Source of the DNA: Asterias amurensis
Lineage: Eukaryota; Echinodermata; Asteroidea; Forcipulatida; Asteriidae
Assembly (NCBI RefSeq): GCF_032118995.1
Contig: NC_092656.1
Coordinates: 12,824,261-12,888,260, forward strand
Direction: 5' to 3'
Length of the DNA: 64,000 nt
Shown: positions 12,996-24,600 of the stretch, in pieces
Layout of the letters: the number at the start of each line of letters is the position of its first letter
Position numbering within the stretch: the stretch's first letter is position 1
Position numbers and translations under genes: made by a program
The notes under the pieces: generated by a model
What the model saw: the letters and a program-made list of their open reading frames with translations, nothing else
Database searches by the model: none
What the model was told of the DNA's origin: nothing

Positions 12996-13217
12996 GGGGG
13001 CCAACTTCATAGAGCTGCCTAAGCAAAAAATCCTTGCTTTAGTAAAATCAGATTACCGGCCAAGACTTCACTCAATTGTTATGCTAAGTATACAATAGCT
13101 AAACACCATTCAGAAGCAATGTATAATAATATGGCATGAAATGGTGTAAAATAAGCGAGCTATTCTCCTGCTTAAGCAATTATTTTGCTTAAGCAGCTCT
13201 ATGAAATTGGCCCCTGG
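12996..13217. repeat. Palindromic MITE, family E, copy 3
   Basis: GGGGCCAACTTCATAGAGCTG at the left, CAGCTCTATGAAATTGGCCCC at the right; interior diverged. Confidence 0.75.
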
Positions 13218-13520
13218 AATGCAGGAGAGCTTTTTCCTTTTTCTCGACATGTAGAGAAAAGGTTTTGGGGCAACAAAATACAAAAAACTTGTCTCAAAGT
13301 CACAAATCAAAATGTAACGGACTGGTGAAATTTTTAAAGCAAATGCACATTTTGTGTTATAATTTTGCTGGACTATTCTCTGGTTTGCTGTACGGTAATT
13401 GTTCTTGTTGGAAAAAAAAACCATACTTATCTTGATTCAAAGACAGAAGGCATATCCGTGGCAGTTTTCAATTTGCTATCAATTTTGTGAGTTATCTTGA
13501 TTCAAACAGTGTAAAGACAC

Positions 13521-14213
13521 ACCAGTGGTTAGCCCTATATAGGACTCTTCCTCTGTGCTGTACACGGATACAGAGTCCTAAATGTCACGGCCCATTTCTG
13601 GGGCGTAACATTTTCAAAGCTTCGTAACTCAAATCTTACCTGCCAGAAGCCACTAATCTCAACAGATTCACATTCCATGGCAGCATACATTGTTCTGCGG
13701 TGGGTTTTGGTCTTCATTTATTCCTCACAAATCCGTCATTTTCGTGAAATAATGCAGCTCCCAACGTTAACAGATTCCCGTTTTGATCGCACTCTCACAT
13801 TGTTGTCTGCTGCAGTGCGAACGCGTATACATAGCGTGCAAGACATAGGATGCACTTATTCTTGGTCACCGAATCTTGACTGCACAGCAGTAACACGCAA
13901 ATGCAATATTGCGCATCATGCGTCTTGCGTACGCACAGCTGACTGTGAGAATACGCTTGTAAACAGGAATTTGTTAACGTTGGGAGCTGCATTATTTCAC
14001 GAAAATGACAGATTTGTGAAGAATATATATGACGACCAAAACGCAGAAAAATGTATGCTGCCATGGAATGTGAATCTAAATTAGTGGCTTCTTGCAGGTA
14101 AGATTTGAGTTATGAAGCTTTGAAAATTTTTCGCCCCAGAAATGGACCCTGATATCCAGGTTGTCACTGTAGTATAATACGGAAGTGTAAGGCCGCCAGG
14201 GCTAATCAGTGGT
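13521..14213. mobile_element. Foldback-type element with arms of about 200 bp
   Basis: Two inverted arms flank a central region. The outer ends are ACCAGTGGTTAGCCCT and AGGGCTAATCAGTGGT; inside follow CCCATTTCTGGGGCG (about 13589) against CGCCCCAGAAATGG (about 14132), then CATTCCATGGCAGCATACAT (13670) against its complement near 14053, and GAAATAATGCAGCTCCCAAC (13747) against its complement near 13979. The plus- and minus-strand frames inside are mirror readings of these arms and are not genes. No clear target-site duplication was seen. Confidence 0.8.
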
Positions 14214-14635
14214 ATACCTTTAGCCACAGTACTAAAGCTGTATTTTGTTCCAACGCGTATTGAACCTTGGTTATGTCAGGTATTAACAAATTATAACTCA
14301 CCGACCTTTCTCTTTCTTTTATTTCCCTTGAATAAAAAAAAAATGCGTTGAGAAATCAAAGAGATAGCGTGAGCATTTTGATAAAACTGTCTCAAATAAA
14401 AAATAATCAGTTTTCCTTAAAAGTCAACTGTTGGTTATATTTGATGATGAGTATACTTGCAGTATGTGGTCATGATGTCTGGTGTAGTGCGCAGCGAGCC
14501 TTGATGAACTTGTCACACTGGCTTGCTAGTGTCATCTGCGTCAAAACGGACAAGATAAGATTGTCAGTTAAACCAGCATGCACAGGACATCATCATTGCA
14601 TCTGGAATATCAATAAGAATAAGAATTAACAGTTA

Positions 14636-15022
14636 ATAACAATTATGGCTTCTTATAGCGCTCAAGTCCGTCACTCAGAGATGCTCAAGGCGCTTCAACA
14701 TTCAGTATTTTCCTGCAAGGTAATGTGGAGTAACATTTTGGAAGTATGAGATTATTTTATTTACATAGCAACATGTAATGGTTTACAAGGTGCTGTGGTG
14801 CAATATATTGCCGATCAAACCAGGAACAAAGGGGCGAACCACTTCTCTTTTTCGATAAGTGCACTTGGTTCTTTTGCATGCGTTACACAACACATGGGAC
14901 CAACAGCTTTACGTCCCATCTGAAAGAGGCAGCAACAATGGTTACTTGTCTTGCTAAAGGACACAAGTGTGACGACCAGGACTCAAGCCCACACTCTGTT
15001 AAACAAACACTTGAGTCCGGTC
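14636..15022 (-). repeat. tRNA-derived SINE (Leu/Ser-like head), copy 1
   Basis: On the minus strand the 5' head would be tRNA-like (complement of GACTCAAGCCCACACTCTG, a decayed B box). The body follows, containing complements of GGACACAAGTGT, CAACACATGGGACCAAC and TTACAAGGTGCTGTGG, and it ends near TATAGCGCT. The same order is seen at 19545 and 33350, where the B box is better preserved. Confidence 0.75.
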
Positions 15023-15121
15023 CGTTTATCCCATAGAGTTATATATAAGAACTAGAGGGTGCACTGGCCTATATACGCGCCCCGGCATGCGCGCAGGCGG
15101 CCATTTTCTTAGTTGACAAAA

Positions 15122-15291
15122 CTAGGGCCTTTCTCAAACCACGGCTTGGGCTCTGGCTCGTGCTGATATCCGTGCAATACGCGCTGCTCCAAAATGCAGG
15201 TTAAATGCAAGCTGCGTACACAGCACGCAGCAAGCCTAAGCCTGAGCTGGAGCCCAAGCCGTGGTTTGAGAATGGCCCCTGGCATCCCCCA
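15122..15291. repeat. Palindromic MITE, 'TTTCTCAAACCACGGCTTGG'
   Basis: Left end AGGGCCTTTCTCAAACCACG, with CTTGGGCTC further in. Right end GAGCCCAAG, then CCGTGGTTTGAGAATGGCCC. A 170-bp near palindrome, with arms of about 35 bp that match closely and a CpG-containing centre. Confidence 0.8.
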
Positions 15292-15414
15292 CTGCGTGTG
15301 TTTGTGCGACCATTTTGTAAGTTGAACAAAACAGCATTGCGTAGCGTTCAATAAACACAAACTCCAACCATAGATATATAATTAAATTATTCTATATCTA
15401 TGACTCCAACGTGT

Positions 15415-15553
15415 GTTTCATATTCAAATTACTTCCTTCTTGAAAACTACGTCAAATCAGCGGGAGCCGTTTCTCACAATGTTTTAATACTAACACTCCC
15501 CATTGCTCGTTAACAAGTAAGGTTTTATGCTAATAATTATTCTGATTCATTAC
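15415..15553. repeat. TTAA-type MITE fragment (family A)
   Basis: Contains GGGAGCCGTTTCTCACAATG and CAAGTAAGGTTTTATGC, the family A flank, without the outer end. Confidence 0.6.
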
Positions 15554-15660
15554 CACTAGATCACTCCAGATCACCCCAGATCACCCCAGATCACTCAGCC
15601 ACAACACCCCACACCTTATTGGAGTGCTTACCTGTATAAAGCTTGTCTATGAAGTCTAAA

Positions 15661-18600
15661 CTAAGAGGCAGCAGGCGTTGAATCACTGGAACCATTACCA
15701 TCCGTACTAATGTCTTTCTCAGTACTGTGTCCATCCAGACTTTTCCTACATACTGGGCAGGAATTATGCTGCAAATACAAACAAATAGCATCTATTTGAA
15801 TAACCGTACAAAAAAGCCACACTGAAATAAATTATATGTTCCATCCAAAGACGTATGCAACAGAAATTCCATAAACATTACTTCAAATTACAAGAATACA
15901 ATTAAGCTTTCACAACCACTTCAGACAGTGGACACTATTGGTGTTTATTAAAAATAATTATTAGCATAAACCTTACTTGGTAACGAGTAATGGGGAGAGG
16001 TTGGTAGTATAAAACATTGTGAGAAACGGCTCCCTCTGAAGTTACATGGTTTTCGGAAAAGAAGTAATTTTCCAAGAATTTGATTTTGAGACCTCAGAAT
16101 TAGATTTTGAAGTCTCAAAATCAAGCATCTGAAAGCACACAACTTCGTGTGACAATGGTCTTTTTTTCACAGTTATCTCGCAACTTTGACGGCCGATGAG
16201 CTCAAATTTTCACAGGTTTGTTATTTTATGCATATGTTGAGATACACCAAGTGAGAAGACTGGTCTTTGACAATATTACCAAAGGTGTCCAGTGTCTTTA
16301 AAAGAACTGGGTTCTTTTACATGCATTACACAACACACAGGGCCTGCAACTTTACGTCCCATTTGAAGCACCAAGCAAGGGACTGTCATTGAGTTAGAGA
16401 TAATGGGAGATGAATATCTAAACTTACCAATTCTAACCAGGGGACTATACAATCAGGATGAAACAGGTGTTTGCAGGGCATCTTCTTGGCTTGCTGACCA
16501 ACACTAAACTCGTCTTTACAAACTGGGCACTCTAAAGTGTTTTCTGGTGATGGGGGAACAAGAAAATTAAAGTTTATTTCATTCTTGTTTTCTTCCCAAA
16601 GCAAGAAGTCCATGCATTGAACAAAATATTGGCTTACAAAGATAAAAATTCCAGTAAAACATCAGTGAAATAACATTGGCATTGAGAACATTTCGGGAAA
16701 TAATATTATGACGCCTTTAAAAATACAAAGCATACATGAAAAGAGAAGTTGACAAGTGTGAACTAAAAATGTCATACAACTTGATTAATGTCCAAATTGA
16801 TGACTATAGTTATGGCTAGATTTCTGGGTCATCATGCGTTGAATTGTAGAACCTCCTTAGCAACACCCTTATCAACAGTCAAAGCCGTAACTGTAGCCGC
16901 CAATTTGAATACGGCCTAAGAACTCAAAATATTGTATAATAGTGAATGTTTTTAAGTGAAATGGTGGGAATATTTTCACGAGTTGAAATATGGAATGTTC
17001 TATTCAACAAGTGGAAAATATATTCCATCTATTAATGAAAGAAAATATCTAAAACCCCATAGGGGCCTACCCGAAGCGCACGATTTAAAACAACTGACAA
17101 AGCTAAAGCCTAAACCAAGCTAAGTCAAAGCCCAAGTATAATTCTAAGTCACGCCAAGCCAAAGCCTAAACATATCACAATCCCCCTCCTCAGTAACTCC
17201 ACTGAATTCAAATATTGATTATTTTCTTCTCAAGACGAGTTGAAATCTTACCTAAATGTTCATTGTTTATTGTTATTGTTTGAAGCTTAGCGATATCTTC
17301 TTGTGCAGCAGGTGATGGGCCCTGCCCTTCAACATTATTTAGTAACTGCAAACAGAAAGAAACAAAAATATACAGTTAAAGGCAGTGGACACTATTGGTA
17401 ATTACTCAAAATAATTATTAGCATAAAACCTTTCTTGGTGACGAGTAATGGAGAGAGGTTGATGGTATAAAACATTGTGAGAAACGGCTCCCTCTAGAGT
17501 GCCATAGTTTTCAAGAAAGAAGTAATTTTCCATGAATTTGATTTCGAGACCTCAGATTTAGAACTTGAGGTCTCGAAATCAAACATCTAAACGCACACTT
17601 AACTTCGTGTGACAAGTGTGTTTTTTCTTTCATTATTATCTCGCAACTTTGATGACCGATTGAGCTCAATTTTTCACAGGTTTGTTATTTTATGCATATG
17701 TTGAGATACACAAACTGTGAAGGCTAGTCTTTGACAATTACCAATAGTGTCCACTGCCTTTAAATACAAAAGATCCAATAACGACAAAATCTAGAGGAGA
17801 CTTTCTTGAAGGTAGGGTCATAGATTGGTTTCTGTCAACATAATGCTTAAAGCCACTCGTCACTATTGGTAATTACTCAATTAAATTGTCAGCACAAAAC
17901 TTACTTGGTAACGATCAATGGAGAGCTGTTGATAGTATAAAACATTGTGAGAAACGGCTTCCTCTGAAGAACTGTAGTTTTCGAGAAAGAAGTAATTTCT
18001 CACTAAAAAATTTTCATTGAATTCGAGACCTCAGCTGAGGTCTCGAACTCAAGCATCTTAAAATAGTCTTTTCTGCCCTTTTTTGGGGCGGACTAAGAAG
18101 TGGTGAGATTCACTTCTGACAAAAAAAGTATGAAACTGGGATACAATCTTAGGAAAAATACTGAAATTATGACAATTCCACCGTTTGATTAAAGGGAAGG
18201 TACACGTTTGGTAAATTGTCAAAGACCAGTCTTCTCACTTGGTGTATCCCATCATGTGCATAAAATAACAAGCCTGTGAAAATTTTGGCTCAATCGGTCA
18301 TTGAAGTTGCAAGAAAATGAAGAAACAAAAAACACCCTTGTTAGACGAATTTGTGTGCTTTCAGGAAGGAATAAAAGACTTCTATCATTTTAATGAGAAA
18401 ATACCTCTGTCTCAAAAACTGCGTTACTTCAGAGGGAGTCGTTTTCCCACAATGTTTTATACTATCAACAGCTCCACAATGCTTGTTACCAAGTCAGTTT
18501 TTCAGTTAAAATTTGTTTTGAGTAATTACAAAACGTGTACCTTCCCTTTAAACCCCTCAAGTTATAGATTTCAAGAAGCCTCTGGGAACAATACCCTCAG

Positions 18601-21600
18601 CACTAAAGAAGTACATCCAAAGAGCATGACTTATTTCATGTGGAGACAAATACAACATTTTTTGTCTTCCAATTTTGAATTCCGAAGTCTGAATTCAGAT
18701 AAAAGTCTGACAATTCCCAACCCTGAGTTAGATTTTCGAAAAGTAGGAGGCAAAATATAATAGACCTTTATTGTGGTGCAGCCATCTTGATTTCAACTGA
18801 TATCAATGTAATCAAACCGAGGCTGGAATAACAAAATAGTCTGGTTCCTATTTGCAAAATGAGTATTAGCATTCATTATTGTAATTCGATTTGAGGAACA
18901 AGACCCAAAACAGAGACATCATGATAAAGGTCTGTAATGTCATTTCTTACCTGGGTGATGATGGCGTCTAGCCCACCTTCTCCCCATGCATAGTCTCGTG
19001 GGTTGCCATGTAGATTAAGCATTTGACTGCACATTGTAAAGATAAACAAATAGTTACATTTTGATACCAATTCAATGCAATCAAGACATGTGAAAGAAAT
19101 CAGGGCTCAAATTTGGAGAGAAACTTCACAATACCACAGGGCTTGTAGCTTAAAGACCGTGGACACTATTGGTAATTGTCAAAGACTAGTCTTCACAGTT
19201 GGTGTATCTCAACATATGCGTAAAATAACTAACCTGTGAAAATTTTAGCTCAATTGGTCGTCGAATTTGCGAGATAATGATGAAATAAAAAACACCCGGG
19301 TCACACAAAGTTGTGTGCATTTAGATGGTTGATTTCAAGACCTCAAGTTCTAAATCTGAGGTTTCAAAATCAAATTCATGGAAAATGACTTCTTTCTCAA
19401 AAACTATGACACTTCAGAGGGAGCTGGGTCTCACAATGTTTTATACCATCAACCTCTCCCCATTACTCGTCACCAAGAAAGGTTTTATGCTAAAAATTAT
19501 TTTGAGTAATTACCAATAGTGTCCACTAGCTTTAAGATATACTAATCCTAATAATAATAACAGTGGCTTCTTGTTGTAGCGCACATATCCCTCACTCAGT
19601 GACCCTCCTGGCGCTGTAACATACAGTATTTTCTGCAAGGTATGTAGGATTACGTTTGAACTATGAGACCAAATCCTTAGCACCATGTATGGTGTACAAG
19701 GTGCTGTGGCGCAGTATGCTGGCAAATAAACCAGGAACACAGGGGCCAACCCCTTCTCTTTTTGATAAGTGCACCAAGTTCTTTTACGCGCCGTGCATTA
19801 CAAAACGCATGGGACCAATGACTTTACTCTATACGAACAAAGCAAGACGGTGTCAAGACCCGGACTCGAACCCACACTCTGCTGATCAGAAACATCAGAG
19901 CTTGAATCTGGTGCTCTTAACTGCTCAGCCACAACACGTCGTTGCTAGTCTATTCGTCGCACACGACTTCACTTCATGGTACAGTTTAACATCAACTTAA
20001 CTACTTTGATATGAACAAGAACTGAGACTTTTAAGATAAGATTGATCTCATTTGTTTTAACGGTATTAAAGCCATTGGACACTTTCGGTAAACAATATTG
20101 TCCAAGGCTCACACTTCGTGTACCACAACTTATAAAATATGTGAAAATTTAGGCTCAATCGGTCATCGGAGTCGGGAGAAAATAACGGGAAAACCCAACC
20201 TTGTTTCCCCACGTTTAGCGTGTCGTGACATGTGTTTAAAATATATCCGTAATTCTCGCTATCAAGAATTGATAGTGTTTTAATGTTTTCTCAAAAAGTA
20301 AGGCATTTCATGGAATATTATTTCAAGATAAGTCTTTCAACATTACCTTCTGTAAACCCTGTAAATTATTTTTAAATCTGTGAACTTTTATTTTGTTTTC
20401 TCTACTGAAAGTATATAATGGCTTTAAGTATAGTTTATTACTAATAGCGTTTAAAGTAAATTTATCATACCCACAGTCAGATTGAACTTTCAGATTACAA
20501 CAGTACATGTATAAACCTTTTGAAATGTTGGTTGGTAATCTGTTTCTGCTGAGCACCTTTTATCTGTGCTTAACAAGATTTGGTGCTTTCAGGCTCTGTG
20601 AAAATGGGCCCTGCCTCCATGTCAAATATTTTGATGACAACCAAAGCATCAAGCATATTATGTCAGGACTCAATTCCATGAAGCTGCTTAGCAGAATATG
20701 CTCAGAAACTTTTCTTTGATGAGCATAAAATTGGGCCCAGCCTTGATGTCAAAGTGGTGGATATCAGAAGAGAAAGACTGAAATAGTGACTTACACTGGG
20801 AAGACGAAACCACCAGGTGCTGCTTGCTGCATGGGGTTACCCAGTCCTAACAAATGTTGCAGAATCCTACAGAGAAGGAAAAAGAATTATGTTCAACGAA
20901 AAACTAAAACATTACACTGCAAATCTATTTTATACTTGTCACTGCCAGGATCATGGGTGCACTTTTTAATGACAAGGTCCTAAATATGATAAGGACTGAG
21001 CCAAATGCGAGGTCCTTCACGACGAGGTCCAAAATGGCCATGTAAAAAAGGACCAAGCCAAAGGTGACGTCCTTTATGACCAGGTCTTAAACAGCCATGT
21101 GATAAAAGACTGAGCCAAAGGCAAAGTCATTCATCGCATGAACTCTGAACCCACTCTAACCAACCACTCTTAAACCACTCCAGCTTTGTCTTAATCAGCC
21201 ATCTAAAACCTGGTCATGCTATAACCTTTCAAACAATAGGACTGCCTAAACTGTCTCGGGTGAGATCAATTTAAAAGCATGCTCCTCCCTAAATACTCAC
21301 GCTATCATATCAGCAGCTGGGTCTCCCCTTTGATCTCGAGGCCCCATCCTCTGAATGGTTACCCTAGACGACTGCCCTCTGGGGCCAAACTGTTGTAACC
21401 TGGGAGGATTGCTGGCTGTGGGACTGGGTGTGACGTTGCGTGGATTACTGGCGCTACCGCTGTTGAAATTATTACTACTGCTACTGTTGCTGCTACCAGG
21501 CTCATTGGGGCCGCCCGGCGTTCTGTTCCTTTGATGATTGACAGGGTCTGCTAACTGACTCCATAACTGTTTAGATGGAACAGAGACAAATGTCAAACAA

Positions 21601-24600
21601 CGAATATGAATATTGTAGTACCTGTGGTGGTTGGAGCGCTTGGCACCATTCCGAAAGCACTGCGGAAACATCTAGATGAACTAGGGACAACTGTGAGGGT
21701 AGATTTGCTACAGAAGGCGGCGCTTTTGGGAAAAGTGAGGATCACGAGAAGGACCCTTAAGATCTAAGGCTTTGGGATGTAGCCAACTCGAGGAGTTACA
21801 AGCACAGAGGAATAGATAAAATGAAATAACAATCGTAATAACCAATGCGCTGTAAATTAATCATGTTAATAGTGCCCTTGTCATTGGGCCAATAACAATC
21901 CTGTAATCTTTCTCAGCTCCCTTGGGAGTATACAGCCCCGGGCTGCCATGGCCCTCCAAACATGCCAAAGGCTTTTTCAAACACAACATCAATCTTGACA
22001 AGAGAAGCAATTCTAGTGAAGTGTCTTGCTCAAGAACACACGTGTCATAACCGGGATGTGAACCACCAACCTGATGACTTAACCACCAGAACTTGAATTT
22101 GACGCTCTAAACTGCTCGGCCATGACACCCTTGCACCAAGCGTCATGGCCGCGCGGTCTAGTGCACTAGAATCAAGGTCACAGAGTTTGCTTTCAAGTCT
22201 CGGCTTGGCTGGTCATGATGCTTGTGCCCTTGAGCCAGGACCTTTCTCTATGCTTTGAATGGGACATAAAGCTGTAAATCATGTGTAGAAGAATAGGTAG
22301 TGCAGCTTAAATAACCCTCAACACTGAAAGGAACATGCTGCCTTGGATCGATCGAGTTGGTCTTTGAAAAGCGTTTGTACCCGTTTGATATAGAATGCAT
22401 GGTTAGAAGGATGATTGAAAAGTAGAATACAATGATCCACACACATTTGCCTCGAAACTGCGTGGTTTTCCTTTTACTTTGCGAACTAACACGGTCTGCC
22501 ATTTATGGGAGTCAAAAGTGATACTATGTGGATCATTATAATCTACTTTTAAAATATCTTTCTAATCATATGCATTTTATAACAAACGGTTACAAACTCT
22601 TTTCAACTCGACCGATCCAAGGCAAAGTATTCCTTTAATATTATGGAAGAGTATCTTGAATTCGTGCCATGAGTATCATGGTCGAGCAGTTAAGAGCGTC
22701 AAGTTCAAATCTATCTTCCACCAAAAAAATGACAAAGTCCCAGATGCAAGTTTTCTAACAACAATGGACATTGATTTTTATGCAAAGGAGGTATCTAATG
22801 TTAACGTGTGTATGCAATGGTCTACTTAATGGTGTTTTGTAAGTTAAAAGATAAAGGGCAGTCGGCAATCACGATGTGGCAGGAGATTCTGTCCCCTGGA
22901 CATTCTGAGCCCCATATGGCGACTTGTTAAGAAATTTCATCTGATAGCTCCCTCTTTGGACTCAAATTCCTTCAGCCCAGTTTAACTTACCATATGATGG
23001 AGATATACACACATTAACGTGTGTATGCCTGAAACCGTAGACTGTCCTCCTATGGACCAATCCGGCCTGTCAATCAAACTGTGCGCGTTCACCCATTTGA
23101 CCAATCACAGCAATGATTGTGGTCGGACAAACTCGGTCATGCAGAATCGTGCAGAATGTCATTGGGAGTGCTTGTACACGTGTCTTGCTCATGTGCGCGG
23201 TGGGCGGAGCTTAGTGGAACGATGGAGCGGTCCATTGTCCCTCTTCTGTTTATACTCTATTGTTTCCCATTGGTTTTGTACACGTTTTCCAACTGTGGAC
23301 CCTTCCCAACTGTGGACTCTCTTGTCCTCTTTTGTTAGCCTAATGTAGGTCCCCGATTTGAATGTGCTAAAACTGTACCTACATGTACTCGCCGTGACAC
23401 TTGCCTAGACTATCCTAGTCTCCAACAGGTTCTTGTATTAAGCAACAACAACTTTACATTAAAGACAACAAATAAAACTCTGACTTACCGAAGTGAAAGC
23501 TAAAGCTGAATCAAATACATCACTTCTTTCACCACCAACTTCATTAGTTTCCGTCCTGTCACAAGAAGAAGAAAAACAAACCATTGAACTAAAACAATAA
23601 CTGATTCTTTATTAACTCACTAGTATGGTTTCCTTCCTCACTCTAAACAAAATCCTGACACCATATGGTAACTCAACAACCAAACTGTTGAACTCTCTAG
23701 TTTGGTGGTAAACCTGATCCCATCTAAAGCGTAATGAGTTTATTAAATTTGGTTTTTACCCATACACTGTGTGATAGAACTGTATGCTCATTCTCTCCCT
23801 AAGTCCTGTGAAAAAAATTCCACGCATTAATATTACTCACGTGGGATTCGAACCCACGACCCTTGCGATCCTAGAGCAGTGTCTTACCAACTAGACTACT
23901 GAGATTGCCCGAGAGATAGGCAACAAAAATATCTCCTAAAGGTCAGGTTGGCTTTCTTCAGAAGCGACCAGAGCATACTGATTGAAGCGTCGATCAGAAC
24001 CACCCTAACTCATTAAGAGATTATCAATAAGGTGTCATCGCAAACCTTTCTATACAATGTATTTTGCTCTGGGCTGGCTCGCCAAACACCGCCCACCGTG
24101 GCCACAACACTGCCAAGGACAAAACAAAATTATCTTCCAAATGTTCGGTTGGCTTGTTCAGTGTTGGAAAGCTTCACTATTTAATAATAATAATAATAAT
24201 AATAAAAAGCATTTATATGGCGCCATCTATCTAGAAAACTAATCCGAGGCGCTGGAGAGGAACAGAAACCGAAACAAAGAAGTTTATACAAACAAAAGGA
24301 TCAAAAGAGTGCCTAATTTATTACGGAGTATGGACTACATATGTAAAGAAAGACAACAGACCAGTGAAATGACAGGCAAACTGGTCCAACTGGCTATCCA
24401 CTGAAAAGTTGTGGCCAAGCCATAGAAATAGACCCTGGAAAACGCTGGGCTCAACTGCCCTCTGTGTGGGCTGTGGACGCGGTGTATCGACAACAAGCAA
24501 TACGCCTGTATGGCAAAACGATCATCGCGTGACATGGATGCACGTATGGCAAAATGAGCATCAAGTGTCACGCGTGATGGCAAAATGGCAAGATGCCAGT

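Noticed and set aside
13677-14084. 135-codon plus-strand and 89-codon minus-strand frames
   Set aside because: Both start with the same MAAYI-type peptide because they are mirror readings of foldback arms.
15591-15660. Continuation of the RNF126-like protein beyond the last exon stop
   Set aside because: The frame that reads [10 protein letters not shown] ends at the TAG at 15661-15663; the longer open frame here is a different one.
18317-18760. 147-codon frame in an RNF126-like intron
   Set aside because: Its first two thirds lie within a family B MITE and translate a known non-coding repeat.
23834-23909. Possible functional tRNA gene (also 30220-30311 and 40843-40912)
   Set aside because: A and B boxes are present but acceptor stems do not pair, and each is joined to or resembles a SINE body.
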